This document shows, in pieces, positions 10,503 to 21,118 of a DNA stretch of 64,000 nt (position 1 is its first letter; every line of letters starts with the position of its first letter). Source of the stretch: Janthinobacterium sp. 67 (GTDB lineage Bacteria > Pseudomonadota > Gammaproteobacteria > Burkholderiales > Burkholderiaceae_D); NCBI RefSeq assembly GCF_002797895.1, contig NZ_PGES01000001.1, positions 4,960,001 through 5,024,000 of the forward strand, in the 5' to 3' direction. The position numbers were made by a program, and so were the translations under genes. The notes under the pieces are model-generated. The model saw nothing but the letters and a program-made list of their open reading frames with translations. It had not been told where the DNA came from and ran no database searches.

Positions 10503-12407
10503 ATGCAATCTGTTGAAAACACCCCCCCGCGCGCACCGTCGCGCTGGCCCATGGCGCTGGCGTTTTCGTTCAGCGCCATCGTGCTGCTGGCCATCGGCCT
10601 GCTGGCCTGGCGCGCGCCGTTCGAGACGGCCTGCGTCATCGATGCGCTGGTCTTCTTGCTGCTGATGCTGCTCGTGGCGCTGTACCGGCGCACCCTGGCG
10701 GCCAGCCTGCCGCGCCAGCTGCTCAAGGCGGGCGCCTTGCAGGATGCGATTTTCAACAGCGCCAATTTTTCTTGCATCGCCACCGATGCCCAGGGCGTGA
10801 TCCAGATTTTCAACGTGGGCGCCGAACGCATGCTGGGCTATGCGGCGAGCGACGTGGTCGACAGGCTGACACCGGCCGGTATTTCTGACGCGCAAGAAAT
10901 CGTTGCGCGCGCCGCCGCCCTCAGTGCCGAACTCGACACCGTCATCACGCCCGGCGTGGAAGCGCTCGTGTTCAAGGCCACGCGTGGCATCGAAGACATT
11001 TATGAACTGACCTACATCCGCAACGATGGCAGCCGCTTCCCCGCCATCGTCTCCGTGACGGCCTTGCGCGACGCGCAGAGCAAGGTCATCGGTTACTTGC
11101 TGATCGGCACGGATAACACGGTGCGCAAGCAGGTCGAGGCGGAACAGGCCTTGCTGGACCAGCGCTTGCGCGAACAGCAGGCGTACACGCGTTCGCTGGT
11201 CGAGAGCAACAATGCGGAGTTGACGAAGGCGCGCCAGGTGGCGGAAAAGGCCAACCGCGCCAAGTCGGAATTTTTGTCGAGCATGAGCCATGAATTGCGC
11301 ACGCCGCTGAATGCCGTGCTGGGCTTTGCGCAGCTGATGGCGTCCGACGTGCCGCCGCCGAGCCCGCCGCAGCAGCGCTCGATCGAGCAAATCCTCAAGG
11401 GCGGCTGGTATCTGCTGCGCCTGATCAATGAAATCCTCGACCTGGCCATGATCGAATCGGGCAAGGTCACCTTGTCGCAGGAGGCGATGTCCCTGCTCGA
11501 CGTGCTGCAGGATTGCCAGGCGATGATCGCGCCGCAGGCGGAAAAACGCGGCATCCGCATGTATTTCCCCCGCTGCGGCGAAGCCTACTTCGTGCATGCG
11601 GACCGCACGCGCGTGAAACAGGTGATGGTCAACCTGCTGTCGAACGCCATCAAGTACAACCAGGGCGGCGGCGCCGTCACCGTCGAATGCAGCCGCCATG
11701 GCGAACGGGTGCGCGTGAGCGTGCGCGACAGTGGCGCCGGTCTCGACGCGGGCCAGGTGGCCCAGCTGTTCCAGCCATTCAATCGCCTGGGACAGGAAAA
11801 CAGCACGGAAGAGGGCACGGGCATCGGCCTCGTCGTCACCAAGCAACTGGTCGAATTGATGGGCGGCACCATCGGTGTCGACAGCACGGTCGGCGTGGGC
11901 ACCACGTTCTGGTTCGAGCTGGCCGCCAGCAGCGCGCCGGCATTGGTGCTGGGCGACGGCGACGCGCTGCCGCAGGTGCAGGAGCCGCAGGAAAGCCAGC
12001 GCACCTTGCTGTACGTGGAAGACAATCCCGCCAACCTGGCGCTGGTGGAGCAATTGATCGCCCGCCGCAGCGATTTGAAGCTGCTGACGGCCATCGATGC
12101 GCACCTGGGCATCGACCTGGCGCGCACGTATCAGCCGGACGTGATCTTGATGGATATCAACCTGCCCGGCATCAGCGGCTTTGGCGCCCTGCATATCCTG
12201 CATGACGACCCGCTCACGAGCCATATTCCCGTGATGGCCCTGTCCGCCAACGCCGTGCCGCGCGACATCGAGAAGGGCCTGGAAGCGGGGTTCTTCCGCT
12301 ACCTGACCAAGCCCATCAAGGTTGTCGAATTCATGGATGCGCTCGACGTGGCCCTGCACCATGCGGCCGCGCACGGCCTGGCCGACGACATTCACGCAGT
12401 ACGCTAA
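10503..12407 (+). CDS. Hybrid sensor histidine kinase (2 TM, PAS, HisKA, HATPase, REC)
   Basis: 634 residues. Two membrane helices (~22-38 and 48-66) are followed by a PAS domain (~80-205), a coiled linker and the H-box FLSSMSHELRTPLN with phospho-acceptor His263. Next come the N-box NLLSNAIKYN, G-boxes DSGAGLD and GTGIGLVV, and a C-terminal receiver domain from ~500 (LLYVEDNPANL) with Asp551 in LMDINLPG and lysine in TKPIK. No periplasmic sensor domain is present, so it probably senses through PAS or the membrane. The receiver probably relays to another protein; the REC-PAS gene 28 bp downstream is the natural candidate partner. Confidence 0.93.
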   Translation: MQSVENTPPRAPSRWPMALAFSFSAIVLLAIGLLAWRAPFETACVIDALVFLLLMLLVALYRRTLAASLPRQLLKAGALQDAIFNSANFSCIATDAQGVIQIFNVGAERMLGYAASDVVDRLTPAGISDAQEIVARAAALSAELDTVITPGVEALVFKATRGIEDIYELTYIRNDGSRFPAIVSVTALRDAQSKVIGYLLIGTDNTVRKQVEAEQALLDQRLREQQAYTRSLVESNNAELTKARQVAEKANRAKSEFLSSMSHELRTPLNAVLGFAQLMASDVPPPSPPQQRSIEQILKGGWYLLRLINEILDLAMIESGKVTLSQEAMSLLDVLQDCQAMIAPQAEKRGIRMYFPRCGEAYFVHADRTRVKQVMVNLLSNAIKYNQGGGAVTVECSRHGERVRVSVRDSGAGLDAGQVAQLFQPFNRLGQENSTEEGTGIGLVVTKQLVELMGGTIGVDSTVGVGTTFWFELAASSAPALVLGDGDALPQVQEPQESQRTLLYVEDNPANLALVEQLIARRSDLKLLTAIDAHLGIDLARTYQPDVILMDINLPGISGFGALHILHDDPLTSHIPVMALSANAVPRDIEKGLEAGFFRYLTKPIKVVEFMDALDVALHHAAAHGLADDIHAVR

Positions 12408-12435
12408 TTCAGCATTTATTTTTAGGAATACCGCC

Positions 12436-13242
12436 ATGCTTCAAGCCACCGAGATCCTGAACGCCAGCATCCTCATCGTCGATGACCAGGAGGCGAACGT
12501 CATGCTGCTGGAACAGGTGCTGCGCAATGCCGGCTATACGCGCATTACCTCCACCATGGACCCGCAAGCCGTGCGCGCACTGCACCAGCAGCACCGCTAC
12601 GACCTGATCCTGCTCGACTTGCAGATGCCGGAAATGGATGGCTTCGAGGTCATGGAAGGCTTGCGCGACATCGAGGCGGGCAGCTATCTGCCCGTGCTGG
12701 TGATCACGGCCCAGCCCGGCCACAAGTTGCGCGCGCTGCAGGCGGGCGCCAAGGATTTCGTCAGTAAGCCGTTCGACCTGGTGGAAGTCAAGACGCGCAT
12801 CCACAACATGCTGGAAGTGCGCCTGCTGTACCAGAAGCTGGCCGAATACAACAAGTCGCTCGAGCAAATGGTGGAAGAGCGCACGGCGGAGCTGCGCGAA
12901 AGCGAAGCGCGCTTCCAGCGCTTCACGGAATTGTCGTCTGACTGGTACTGGGAACAGGATGCGCAGGGAAACCTGACGCGCTTTTCCGGCCCCGTGGCTG
13001 AAATGCTGGGCATCGGCAGCGAAGAAGAGCCGCAGCGCTGGAACGCTGCCGAACGAGCGCTGCTCGATGCAAAAATTGCTGCGCGTGAACCATTTCTCGA
13101 CTTCATCTACAGCCGCGCCAATGGCGACGGCAGCACGCAGTACCTGCAGGTGAGCGGCGAACCGATGTTCGACAATGGCAGCCGCTTCATCGGCTACCGC
13201 GGCATCGGCCTCGATGTCACGGAGCGCTTGCGCATTGCCTGA
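12436..13242 (+). CDS. Response regulator with receiver, coiled-coil and PAS domain, no output domain
   Basis: 268 residues. The receiver domain (1-~125: ILIVDDQEAN, phospho-acceptor Asp61 in LLDLQMPEMDGF, lysine in FVSKPFDL) is followed by a coiled coil (about 130-160, LEQMVEERTAELRESEARFQ) and one PAS/PAC module ending GYRGIGLDVTERLRIA. That ending normally leads into a kinase, GGDEF or EAL domain, but a stop follows at once. ATG at 12436 with TAGGAA upstream. It sits 28 bp after the hybrid kinase, so is probably in the same operon and a phosphorelay partner. It may be a protein-protein adaptor or a truncated enzyme. Confidence 0.88.
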   Translation: MLQATEILNASILIVDDQEANVMLLEQVLRNAGYTRITSTMDPQAVRALHQQHRYDLILLDLQMPEMDGFEVMEGLRDIEAGSYLPVLVITAQPGHKLRALQAGAKDFVSKPFDLVEVKTRIHNMLEVRLLYQKLAEYNKSLEQMVEERTAELRESEARFQRFTELSSDWYWEQDAQGNLTRFSGPVAEMLGIGSEEEPQRWNAAERALLDAKIAAREPFLDFIYSRANGDGSTQYLQVSGEPMFDNGSRFIGYRGIGLDVTERLRIA

Positions 13243-13281
13243 TTTATACTTGCTGCTATCCACATCGACAAGGAAAGCATC

Positions 13282-13539
13282 ATGGCTGACAAATCAACGC
13301 CGCAATACTGGTTCCCCGCCAAGACCTATGGCTGGGGCTGGGGCTTGCCCATCACGTGGCAAGGCTGGCTCGTGTTCCTGGCCGCGCTGGCGCTGTTCGC
13401 CTGCGGCGCCTTCCTGTTCCCGCCGCAAACCATGCTGGTCGGCTACATCGTGTATGAAGTGGCCATCGTTGCCGTGCTTATTTTCATCTGCCAGCTGAAG
13501 GGCGAACCGACCAGCTGGCGCTGGGGCAAGAAGAAGTAG
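13282..13539 (+). CDS. Small two-helix membrane protein, unknown function
   Basis: 85 residues. An aromatic-rich N-terminus (YWFPAKTYGWGWGLPITWQG) is followed by two hydrophobic segments (about 29-47 and 52-72) and a basic tail ending WRWGKKK. AAGGAAA precedes the ATG. I recognise it only as a conserved-looking hypothetical inner-membrane protein. It lies between the signalling block and the thiamine operon and has no obvious link to either. Confidence 0.75.
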   Translation: MADKSTPQYWFPAKTYGWGWGLPITWQGWLVFLAALALFACGAFLFPPQTMLVGYIVYEVAIVAVLIFICQLKGEPTSWRWGKKK

Positions 13540-13597
13540 AGCGATGTACAAAGACGACACCTGCAAGAAATCATCTGGCCACGCGGCGTGAACCGCG

Positions 13598-13603
13598 TAT
13601 AAT
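13598..13603 (+). promoter_or_regulatory. -10 box of the thiC operon promoter
   Basis: TATAAT about 15 nt before the TPP riboswitch fold. The -35 region (around 13574-13580) is weak. Confidence 0.55.
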
Positions 13604-13617
13604 TGGCTCGCTGCCGC

Positions 13618-13725
13618 AAGGCGGCAAACGCTAGGGGTCCTGCCTTTCGCTGTGGAAACACGGTGCAAGCGCGGGTGAGAAATACCCTCCGAACCTGATC
13701 TGGATAATGCCAGCGAAGGGAAGCT
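13618..13725 (+). promoter_or_regulatory. TPP riboswitch (THI element)
   Basis: The conserved blocks are present in order: CTAGGGGTCCTG at 13631, GGGTGAGAAATACCCTCCGAA at about 13674-13694 (the pyrimidine-sensing helix), ACCTGATCTGGATAATGCC, and AGCGAAGGGA near 13712-13721. It binds thiamine pyrophosphate and represses thiC when the cofactor is abundant. The ~90 nt between the aptamer and the thiC ATG hold the expression platform; no T-tract terminator is seen there, so control is probably at translation initiation. Confidence 0.95.
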
Positions 13726-13799
13726 TTAGGATGAACGCACCCCGCTTTTCCGCGTGCGCAATTCCGAACCTCCTTAGCTGGCTCCAGGCTTAAAAATAG

Positions 13800-15731
<1,932 letters not shown>

Positions 15732-15742
15732 GGGAGGGCGTG

Positions 15743-15955
15743 ATGACCGCATTGATATCCATCACGCTCAACGGCGCGCCGCACCAGGTGCCGCCGGGGC
15801 AAACCCTGGACCAACTGATCGCCGCCCTGTCGCTGGAAAACCAGGCGCTGGCGCTGGCCGTCAACCGCAATGTCGTGCCGCGCAAGGCGTGGCCGGGACA
15901 GGTCTTGCAAACCCAGGATCAAGTGGAAATAGTCCGCGCCATCGGCGGCGGCTGA
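15743..15955 (+). CDS. thiS: Sulfur carrier protein ThiS
   Basis: 70 residues with a ubiquitin-like fold pattern and the obligatory C-terminal Gly-Gly (VRAIGGG), which is adenylated and thiocarboxylated to donate sulfur to the thiazole ring. A GTG at 15740 directly precedes the ATG; the ATG is preferred with GGGAGGG upstream. It lies 11 bp after thiC and 15 bp before thiG, its partner. Confidence 0.95.
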   Translation: MTALISITLNGAPHQVPPGQTLDQLIAALSLENQALALAVNRNVVPRKAWPGQVLQTQDQVEIVRAIGGG

Positions 15956-15970
15956 ACTAAGGAAAAAGCA

Positions 15971-16762
15971 ATGAACAGTAATAACAATGACCTGCTGACC
16001 ATCGCAGGCAAACAGTATCAATCGCGCTTGCTGGTCGGCAGCGGCAAGTACAAGGATTTGCCGCAGACGCGCGAAGCGACGGATGCGGCCGAGGCGCAGA
16101 TCATCACGGTGGCGATCCGTCGCGTGAATATCGGCCAGGATCCGAACGCACCCAGCCTGCTCGACTTCGTGCCGCCGGACCAGTACACGATTTTGCCGAA
16201 CACGGCCGGCTGCTACAACGCCAAGGATGCCGTCTATACCTTGCAACTGGCGCGCGAGCTGCTGGGCGGGCGCAACTTGGTGAAACTGGAAGTGCTCGGT
16301 GACGAAAAGACCTTGTTTCCGCACATGCCGGAAACCTTGATCGCGGCCGAAGAGCTGGTCAAGGATGGTTTTGACGTGATGGTGTATTGCAGCGACGACC
16401 CCATCCAGGCGAAGATCCTGGAAGATATCGGCTGCGTGGCCGTCATGCCGCTGGCGTCCCTGATCGGTTCGGGCATGGGCATTTTGAATCCCTGGAACTT
16501 GTCGCTGATCATCGACCAGGCGAAAGTGCCCGTGCTCGTCGATGCCGGCGTGGGCACGGCGTCCGATGCGGCCATCGCCATGGAGCTCGGTTGCGATGGC
16601 GTGCTGATGAATACGGCCATTGCCGGCGCGCGCGACTCCGTGCGCATGGCGCATGCGATGAAGCTGGCCGTGCGGGCCGGGCGCGAAGCGTTTTTGGCGG
16701 GACGCATGCCGCGCAAATTTGCCGCGTCACCGTCGTCGCCGATGGCGGGCCGCCTGGCGTGA
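15971..16762 (+). CDS. thiG: Thiazole synthase
   Basis: 263 residues, TIM barrel. It condenses deoxyxylulose-5-phosphate (the Dxs product; dxs is at 39.7 kb), dehydroglycine and ThiS-thiocarboxylate into the thiazole phosphate. Visible blocks are [38 protein letters not shown] (with the Schiff-base lysine), [13 protein letters not shown] and [21 protein letters not shown] precedes the ATG. The stop codon shares one base with the thiD start (TGATG), implying translational coupling. Confidence 0.97.
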   Translation: MNSNNNDLLTIAGKQYQSRLLVGSGKYKDLPQTREATDAAEAQIITVAIRRVNIGQDPNAPSLLDFVPPDQYTILPNTAGCYNAKDAVYTLQLARELLGGRNLVKLEVLGDEKTLFPHMPETLIAAEELVKDGFDVMVYCSDDPIQAKILEDIGCVAVMPLASLIGSGMGILNPWNLSLIIDQAKVPVLVDAGVGTASDAAIAMELGCDGVLMNTAIAGARDSVRMAHAMKLAVRAGREAFLAGRMPRKFAASPSSPMAGRLA

Positions 16763-17526
16763 TGACGCCGATGCGCCGCACTGTGCTCGTGTTTGCCGGC
16801 GCCGATCCATCGGGTGGCGCCGGCATCGCCGCCGATATCGTGGCCATTGCCGCGCAGCGCGCACATGCCTTGCCCGTCATCACGGCGCTGACGGTGCAGG
16901 ACAACGACAGGGTCTTTGGCATCGAGCCGGTGGCGCCGGAATTGCTGCGCCGCCAAGCGCAGGCGCTGATCGACAAGATGGCGATTCATGCCGTCAAAAT
17001 CGGCATTCCCGGCAGCGCCGCGAACGCGGCCGTCATTGCGCAACTGATCGCGCAATTGCGGCTGGCCCGGCCGCATTTACCTGTGGTGCTCGACCCCGTG
17101 CTGGCCAGCGGCCATGGCGACGTGCTGAGCCGGGACGATGCCGTGCTGGCGCTGGCGCCCTTGCTGCCGGTCACGACCGTCATCGTACCGAACGGCCCGG
17201 AAGCGCTGACCTTGGGCGGCGAGGGAAACTTGCGCGCGCGAGGCTGTGAGAACGTGCTGGTGACGGGCGGCCATGGTGACGGCGAGGTGCTCGTCAACCG
17301 CTGGTTCGACGCCGAGGGCAGGGAGCGCGAGTGGCGCTGGCCGCGCCTGCCCGGCGAATTTCATGGCAGCGGCTGCACTTTGGCGTCGGCCATCGCGGCG
17401 CGTCTGGCGCAAGGTGTGCCGATGCAAGAGGCGCTCGATGGCGCGCAACGCTATTGCCATGCGGCCCTGGCTGGCGCGTATGCGATAGCGCCAGGCCAGC
17501 TGATGCCGCAACGATTCATTCAATAA
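16762..17526 (+). CDS. thiD: Hydroxymethylpyrimidine/phosphomethylpyrimidine kinase
   Basis: 254 residues, ribokinase-like. It phosphorylates HMP and HMP-P to HMP-PP. N-terminal VFAGADPSGGAGIAADI and C-terminal FHGSGCTLASAIAA (anion hole and catalytic region) are characteristic, with DPVLASGHGD in the middle. The frame is open far upstream inside thiG, but homology begins at the ATG overlapping the thiG stop; MRRT at 16771 is an alternative. It is somewhat shorter and more divergent than E. coli ThiD. Confidence 0.92.
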   Translation: MTPMRRTVLVFAGADPSGGAGIAADIVAIAAQRAHALPVITALTVQDNDRVFGIEPVAPELLRRQAQALIDKMAIHAVKIGIPGSAANAAVIAQLIAQLRLARPHLPVVLDPVLASGHGDVLSRDDAVLALAPLLPVTTVIVPNGPEALTLGGEGNLRARGCENVLVTGGHGDGEVLVNRWFDAEGREREWRWPRLPGEFHGSGCTLASAIAARLAQGVPMQEALDGAQRYCHAALAGAYAIAPGQLMPQRFIQ

Positions 17527-17536
17527 GGAAAACATC

Positions 17537-18148
17537 ATGCGTGGACTGTATCTGGTCACCCCGAACTGGGACGACACCGACCGCCTGCTCGACGTGAGTG
17601 AGCAAGCCTTGCAGGAAGGCGTGGCTTTGCTGCAATACCGCCACAAGAGTGCCGAAGCGGATCAGCGGCGCGAACAGGCGGGCGCCTTGCTGGCCCTGGC
17701 CCGCAAGTATGGCGTGCCTTTCATCATCAATGACTTCATCGAACTGTGCGAAGAGCTCGACGCGGACGGCGTGCACGTGGGCGGCACGGATGCCTCCGTC
17801 GCGCAGGTACGCGCGCGGCTGGGCAAGGACAAGCTCGTCGGCGCCTCCTGCTATGGCGACATGGCCCTGGCAAGGACGGCGCAGGCGGGCGGCGCCAGCT
17901 ATGTGGCCTTCGGCGGCTTTTATCCATCGCTCGTGAAAAAGTACCCGGTCACGACATCGCTCGACATCGTGCTGCAGGCGAAACGCGAGATTGCCTTGCC
18001 CTGCGTGGTGATCGGCGGCATGACGCCGGAGAACGCCGCGCCGCTGGCAGCGCGCGGCGCCGACATGGTGGCGGCCATCAGCAGCGTCTATCAGGCGGAC
18101 GATGTGGATATTGCGGTGCAGCAATTCAATCACTTGTTTGCGGCATGA
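17537..18148 (+). CDS. thiE: Thiamine-phosphate synthase
   Basis: 203 residues, TIM barrel. It joins HMP-PP and thiazole phosphate to thiamine phosphate. Family blocks: GLYLVTPNW, ALLQYRHKSA (pyrophosphate-binding region), FIINDFIELC, ADGVHVGGTD, VAFGGFYPS and VVIGGMTPENAA. AAGGAAA precedes the ATG, 10 bp after thiD. It is the last gene of the operon; a glycine oxidase (thiO) or thiF is not in the cluster. Confidence 0.96.
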   Translation: MRGLYLVTPNWDDTDRLLDVSEQALQEGVALLQYRHKSAEADQRREQAGALLALARKYGVPFIINDFIELCEELDADGVHVGGTDASVAQVRARLGKDKLVGASCYGDMALARTAQAGGASYVAFGGFYPSLVKKYPVTTSLDIVLQAKREIALPCVVIGGMTPENAAPLAARGADMVAAISSVYQADDVDIAVQQFNHLFAA

Positions 18149-18187
18149 ATAGGGGCGTGCAGGGCTGGTTCGGGGGAATAATCGGCA

Positions 18188-18193
18188 TATAAT
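18188..18193 (+). promoter_or_regulatory. -10 box before the ANTAR regulator
   Basis: TATAAT 33 bp upstream of the ATG; no clear -35 element. Confidence 0.4.
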
Positions 18194-18226
18194 AAGAACA
18201 TCATTCATTACCGAGGTCCCCCATCC

Positions 18227-18859
18227 ATGAGTCAGCCAGCCGCCGCGAAACGCCTTATCCTGATCGTTGACGATGACCAGCTCCTGTTGGAATTCCTCGG
18301 CGAAGTCCTGCGCCATGCCGGCTACGAAACAGCCCTGGCCCATTCGGCCGAAGTGGCGCTGCAACTGATCGCCCAGCGCGAGCCGGACCTGGCCTTGCTC
18401 GACATCCACATGCCGGGCATGTCCGGGCTGGAACTGGCCAAGCGCCTGCATGGCGAGACGGCCGTGCCGTTCATGTTCCTGTCCGGCAGCGGCGACAGCG
18501 AATCGGGCAAGCAGGCGGCCGCCTATGGCGCCGTCGGTTACGTGGTCAAACCCGTCGACGAGGGCCGCTTGATGCCCGCGTTTGAAGCGGGCCTGGCCCG
18601 TGCCGATGAAATCCGCCAGCTGCGCCGCACGGAGCTGAACCTGAACGCGGCCCTGGCCGCCGGCCGCGAAACGAGTTTGGCCGTGGGTTTGCTGATGGGT
18701 AAATTCCAGACGGACCGCAACACGGCCTTTGAAGTGCTGCGCGACCATGCCCGTTCCAGCCGCCGCAAGATCAATGAGATCGCCAGCCAGCTGCTGCTGG
18801 CCGAGGAAACCCTGAACGGCTTGCACGGAGCGTTCTTGAACCGCGCAAAAACCAAGTAA
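18227..18859 (+). CDS. Response regulator with RNA-binding ANTAR output domain
   Basis: 210 residues. The receiver domain (ILIVDDDQLL, Asp59 in LLDIHMPGMSG, lysine in VVKPVDEG) is followed by a coiled linker and an ANTAR domain (~145-200: LAVGLLMGKFQTDRNTAFEV and then ARSSRRKINEIASQLL). ANTAR regulators (AmiR/NasT type) bind paired stem-loops in nascent RNA and prevent termination. No histidine kinase is adjacent, and no matching tandem hexaloop hairpins were noticed nearby, so the target is unknown. Confidence 0.93.
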   Translation: MSQPAAAKRLILIVDDDQLLLEFLGEVLRHAGYETALAHSAEVALQLIAQREPDLALLDIHMPGMSGLELAKRLHGETAVPFMFLSGSGDSESGKQAAAYGAVGYVVKPVDEGRLMPAFEAGLARADEIRQLRRTELNLNAALAAGRETSLAVGLLMGKFQTDRNTAFEVLRDHARSSRRKINEIASQLLLAEETLNGLHGAFLNRAKTK

Positions 18860-18952
18860 GCGTTTTCCTGGCGCCTGCTTTGTTATGATGTGGCGATACG
18901 GCGCGCTGGCGCGCCCGGTTCAACCATACTCAGCACACACCACAGGACACAC

Positions 18953-20059
18953 ATGAAAACCAAAGCAGCGATTGCATGGAAGGCGGGCGCGCCTTTGACC
19001 ATCGAGGAAGTCGACCTGGCCGGCCCGCGCGAGGGCGAGGTACTGGTCGAGATCAAGGCCACGGGCATTTGCCATACCGATTACTACACCCTGTCGGGCG
19101 CCGATCCGGAAGGCATTTTCCCGTCCATCCTGGGCCATGAAGGCGCCGGCATCGTCGTAGACGTGGGACCGGGCGTGAAAAGCCTGAAAAAGGATGACCA
19201 CGTCATCCCCCTTTACACGCCGGAATGCCGCCAGTGCAAATTCTGCCTGTCGCAAAAAACCAATTTGTGCCAGTCGATCCGCTCGACCCAGGGCCGCGGC
19301 CTGATGCCGGATGCCACCTCGCGCTTTTCCATCGACGGCAAGCCCATCTTCCACTACATGGGCACGTCCACCTTTTCCAACTACATCGTCGTGCCGGAAA
19401 TCGCCCTGGCGAAGATCCGCGAAGATGCGCCATTCGACAAGGTTTGCTACATCGGCTGCGGCGTCACCACCGGCGTGGGCGCCGTGCTGTTTACGGCCAA
19501 GGTCGAGGCGGGCGCGAATGTCGTCGTGTTCGGCCTGGGGGGCATCGGCCTGAACGTGATCCAGGCGGCCAAGATGGTCGGCGCCGACAAGATCATCGGC
19601 GTGGACATCAATCCGGCCCGCCAGGCCATCGCGCGCAAGTTCGGCATGACGCATTTCGTCAACGCCAACGAGGTGGAAAACGTCGTCGACACCATCGTGC
19701 AGCTGACGGACGGCGGCGCCGACTATTCGTTTGAATGCATCGGCAACACCACCACCATGCGCCAGTCGCTCGAGTGCTGCCACAAGGGCTGGGGCCAGTC
19801 CATCATCATCGGCGTGGCGGCGGCCGGCCAGGAAATTTCCACCCGTCCATTCCAGCTGGTGACGGGGCGCGTGTGGAAAGGTTCCGCCTTCGGCGGCGCG
19901 CGCGGCCGCACGGATGTGCCGAAGATCGTCGACTGGTATATGGAAGGCAAGCTCAACATCGACGACCTGATCACGCACCGCCTGAAGCTCGACGACATCA
20001 ACCAGGGCTTCGACCTGATGAAAAGCGGCGAGTCGATCCGCTCCGTCGTGCTGTACTAA
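18953..20059 (+). CDS. frmA: S-(hydroxymethyl)glutathione dehydrogenase / class III alcohol dehydrogenase
   Basis: 368 residues. It oxidises the glutathione-formaldehyde adduct with NAD+ and also reduces S-nitrosoglutathione. Catalytic zinc ligands are in GICHTDYY and GHEGAG; the structural-zinc cysteines lie in CRQCKFCLSQKTNLC. The Rossmann motif is GLGGIGLNVIQ. The ATG at 18953 follows an ACAGGACACAC spacer. The usual partner S-formylglutathione hydrolase is not adjacent; the gene ends in two tandem terminators. Confidence 0.96.
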   Translation: MKTKAAIAWKAGAPLTIEEVDLAGPREGEVLVEIKATGICHTDYYTLSGADPEGIFPSILGHEGAGIVVDVGPGVKSLKKDDHVIPLYTPECRQCKFCLSQKTNLCQSIRSTQGRGLMPDATSRFSIDGKPIFHYMGTSTFSNYIVVPEIALAKIREDAPFDKVCYIGCGVTTGVGAVLFTAKVEAGANVVVFGLGGIGLNVIQAAKMVGADKIIGVDINPARQAIARKFGMTHFVNANEVENVVDTIVQLTDGGADYSFECIGNTTTMRQSLECCHKGWGQSIIIGVAAAGQEISTRPFQLVTGRVWKGSAFGGARGRTDVPKIVDWYMEGKLNIDDLITHRLKLDDINQGFDLMKSGESIRSVVLY

Positions 20060-20065
20060 TACATT

Positions 20066-20113
20066 ACGCCGTACCACGGCGTTTTTGCGGAGGCTGCGGC
20101 CTCCGTTTTTTTT
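20066..20113 (+). terminator. Tandem Rho-independent terminators after frmA
   Basis: The first hairpin is ACGCCGT/ACGGCGT (20066-20082) with a T-run. It is followed at once by CGGAGG/CCTCCG (20088-20105) and eight T. Confidence 0.85.
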
Positions 20114-20241
20114 GCCCGCCTCCATCCATCGTCCGTGTTTGCCATCCAGGGCGGTCTTTTTGCAGCCTGTCGCATGGCGCTGGAGCGGTGCTCCATCCAC
20201 CGCTAAAGTGCATGCTCCACTACTTTTGCGACGAGGCAGCC

Positions 20242-21105
20242 ATGTCCACTTCCCACCGTTTGATCCTCAGCCTGGCCGGTATCCTGATCGGCGGCAGCGC
20301 GCTGGCCGTGCAGCCGCCCCAGCCGCCCGCGCCGCCAGCGCCGCCGGCCGCACCGGCCGCACCCAGCAAACAGATCAATATTTCCATGGGCAGCGGCGAT
20401 GGCTATGCGCTCGTCGACAGCACGGAGGACAGCGTCACCATGGCCGGCACCGATGTCGATGGCCAGCAGATCAAGCAGCTGCAGCGCTCGCTCAAGGGGC
20501 AGTTTCTGTGGTTCCGCGACCAGGGCAAAGGCTATGTAACGCAGGATGCCGCGCTGCTGGCCCGCGTGCGCGACGCCTGGAAGCCGTCGCAAGATCTGGG
20601 TTTTCAGATGAGCGGCCTGGGCAAGCAGATGAGCGAGCATGGCAAGGCGATGGGTGAACTGGGCAGCAAGATGGGCGCCCAGGGCGCGGCGCAGGCGAAT
20701 GGCGGCACGCGCGAGGCGGCGCAGCTGCAGGCGCTGGGCCGCCAGCAGCGGGAACTGGGCCGCAAGATGGGCGAGGCGGCGCGCCGCCAGGCGCAGGCGA
20801 CGACGGAGACGGCGCGCCGCGCGGCCGAGCGCGATGTCGAGAGCTTGCAGCAGCAGATGGAAGATGCGCAAGACAAGATGGAAGAGGTGAATGACCGCCT
20901 CGCCGCCGCGCACGAGCGCGAGGCGGACAAGGCGGAAGTGCTGTCGCGCCAGATGGATCAGCGGGGCAAGCCGATGGAAGTGCTGGGCAAGCAGATGGAA
21001 GCGCTGGGACGCCAGCAGGAAAAAGCCACCAAGGCGGCCGACAAGGCCACGCGCCAGGTGATCGCCCAGGCGCTCAGCGAAGGCAAGGCGAAGCCGGTGC
21101 GCTGA
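20242..21105 (+). CDS. Secreted coiled-coil protein with M/Q-G-x-L-G repeats, unknown function
   Basis: 287 residues. A signal peptide (to GGSALAVQ) is followed by a proline/alanine tract (PPQPPAPPAPPAAPAAP). A small domain has GYALVDSTEDSVTMAGT and FLWFRDQGKGYVTQDAALL, then a long helical region has a repeated LGxQM/LGRKMG pattern (MSGLGKQMSEHGKAMGELGSK; MEVLGKQMEALGRQQE) and a charged coiled coil. From memory such repeats occur in the C-terminal periplasmic part of some BlaR1-like M56 peptidases; no peptidase domain is present here. The ATG at 20242 starts the signal peptide. Codon use looks like that of its neighbours. Confidence 0.8.
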   Translation: MSTSHRLILSLAGILIGGSALAVQPPQPPAPPAPPAAPAAPSKQINISMGSGDGYALVDSTEDSVTMAGTDVDGQQIKQLQRSLKGQFLWFRDQGKGYVTQDAALLARVRDAWKPSQDLGFQMSGLGKQMSEHGKAMGELGSKMGAQGAAQANGGTREAAQLQALGRQQRELGRKMGEAARRQAQATTETARRAAERDVESLQQQMEDAQDKMEEVNDRLAAAHEREADKAEVLSRQMDQRGKPMEVLGKQMEALGRQQEKATKAADKATRQVIAQALSEGKAKPVR

Positions 21106-21118
21106 GCAGCGTGCCGAA

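Noticed and set aside
13609..13628. Hairpin TGCCGC/GCGGCA before the riboswitch as a terminator
   Set aside because: No T-run follows, and it lies downstream of the thiC -10 box at the base of the TPP aptamer.
16387..16761. N-terminal extension of ThiD reaching into thiG
   Set aside because: Homology begins at the ATG overlapping the thiG stop; the extension is an out-of-frame reading of thiG.
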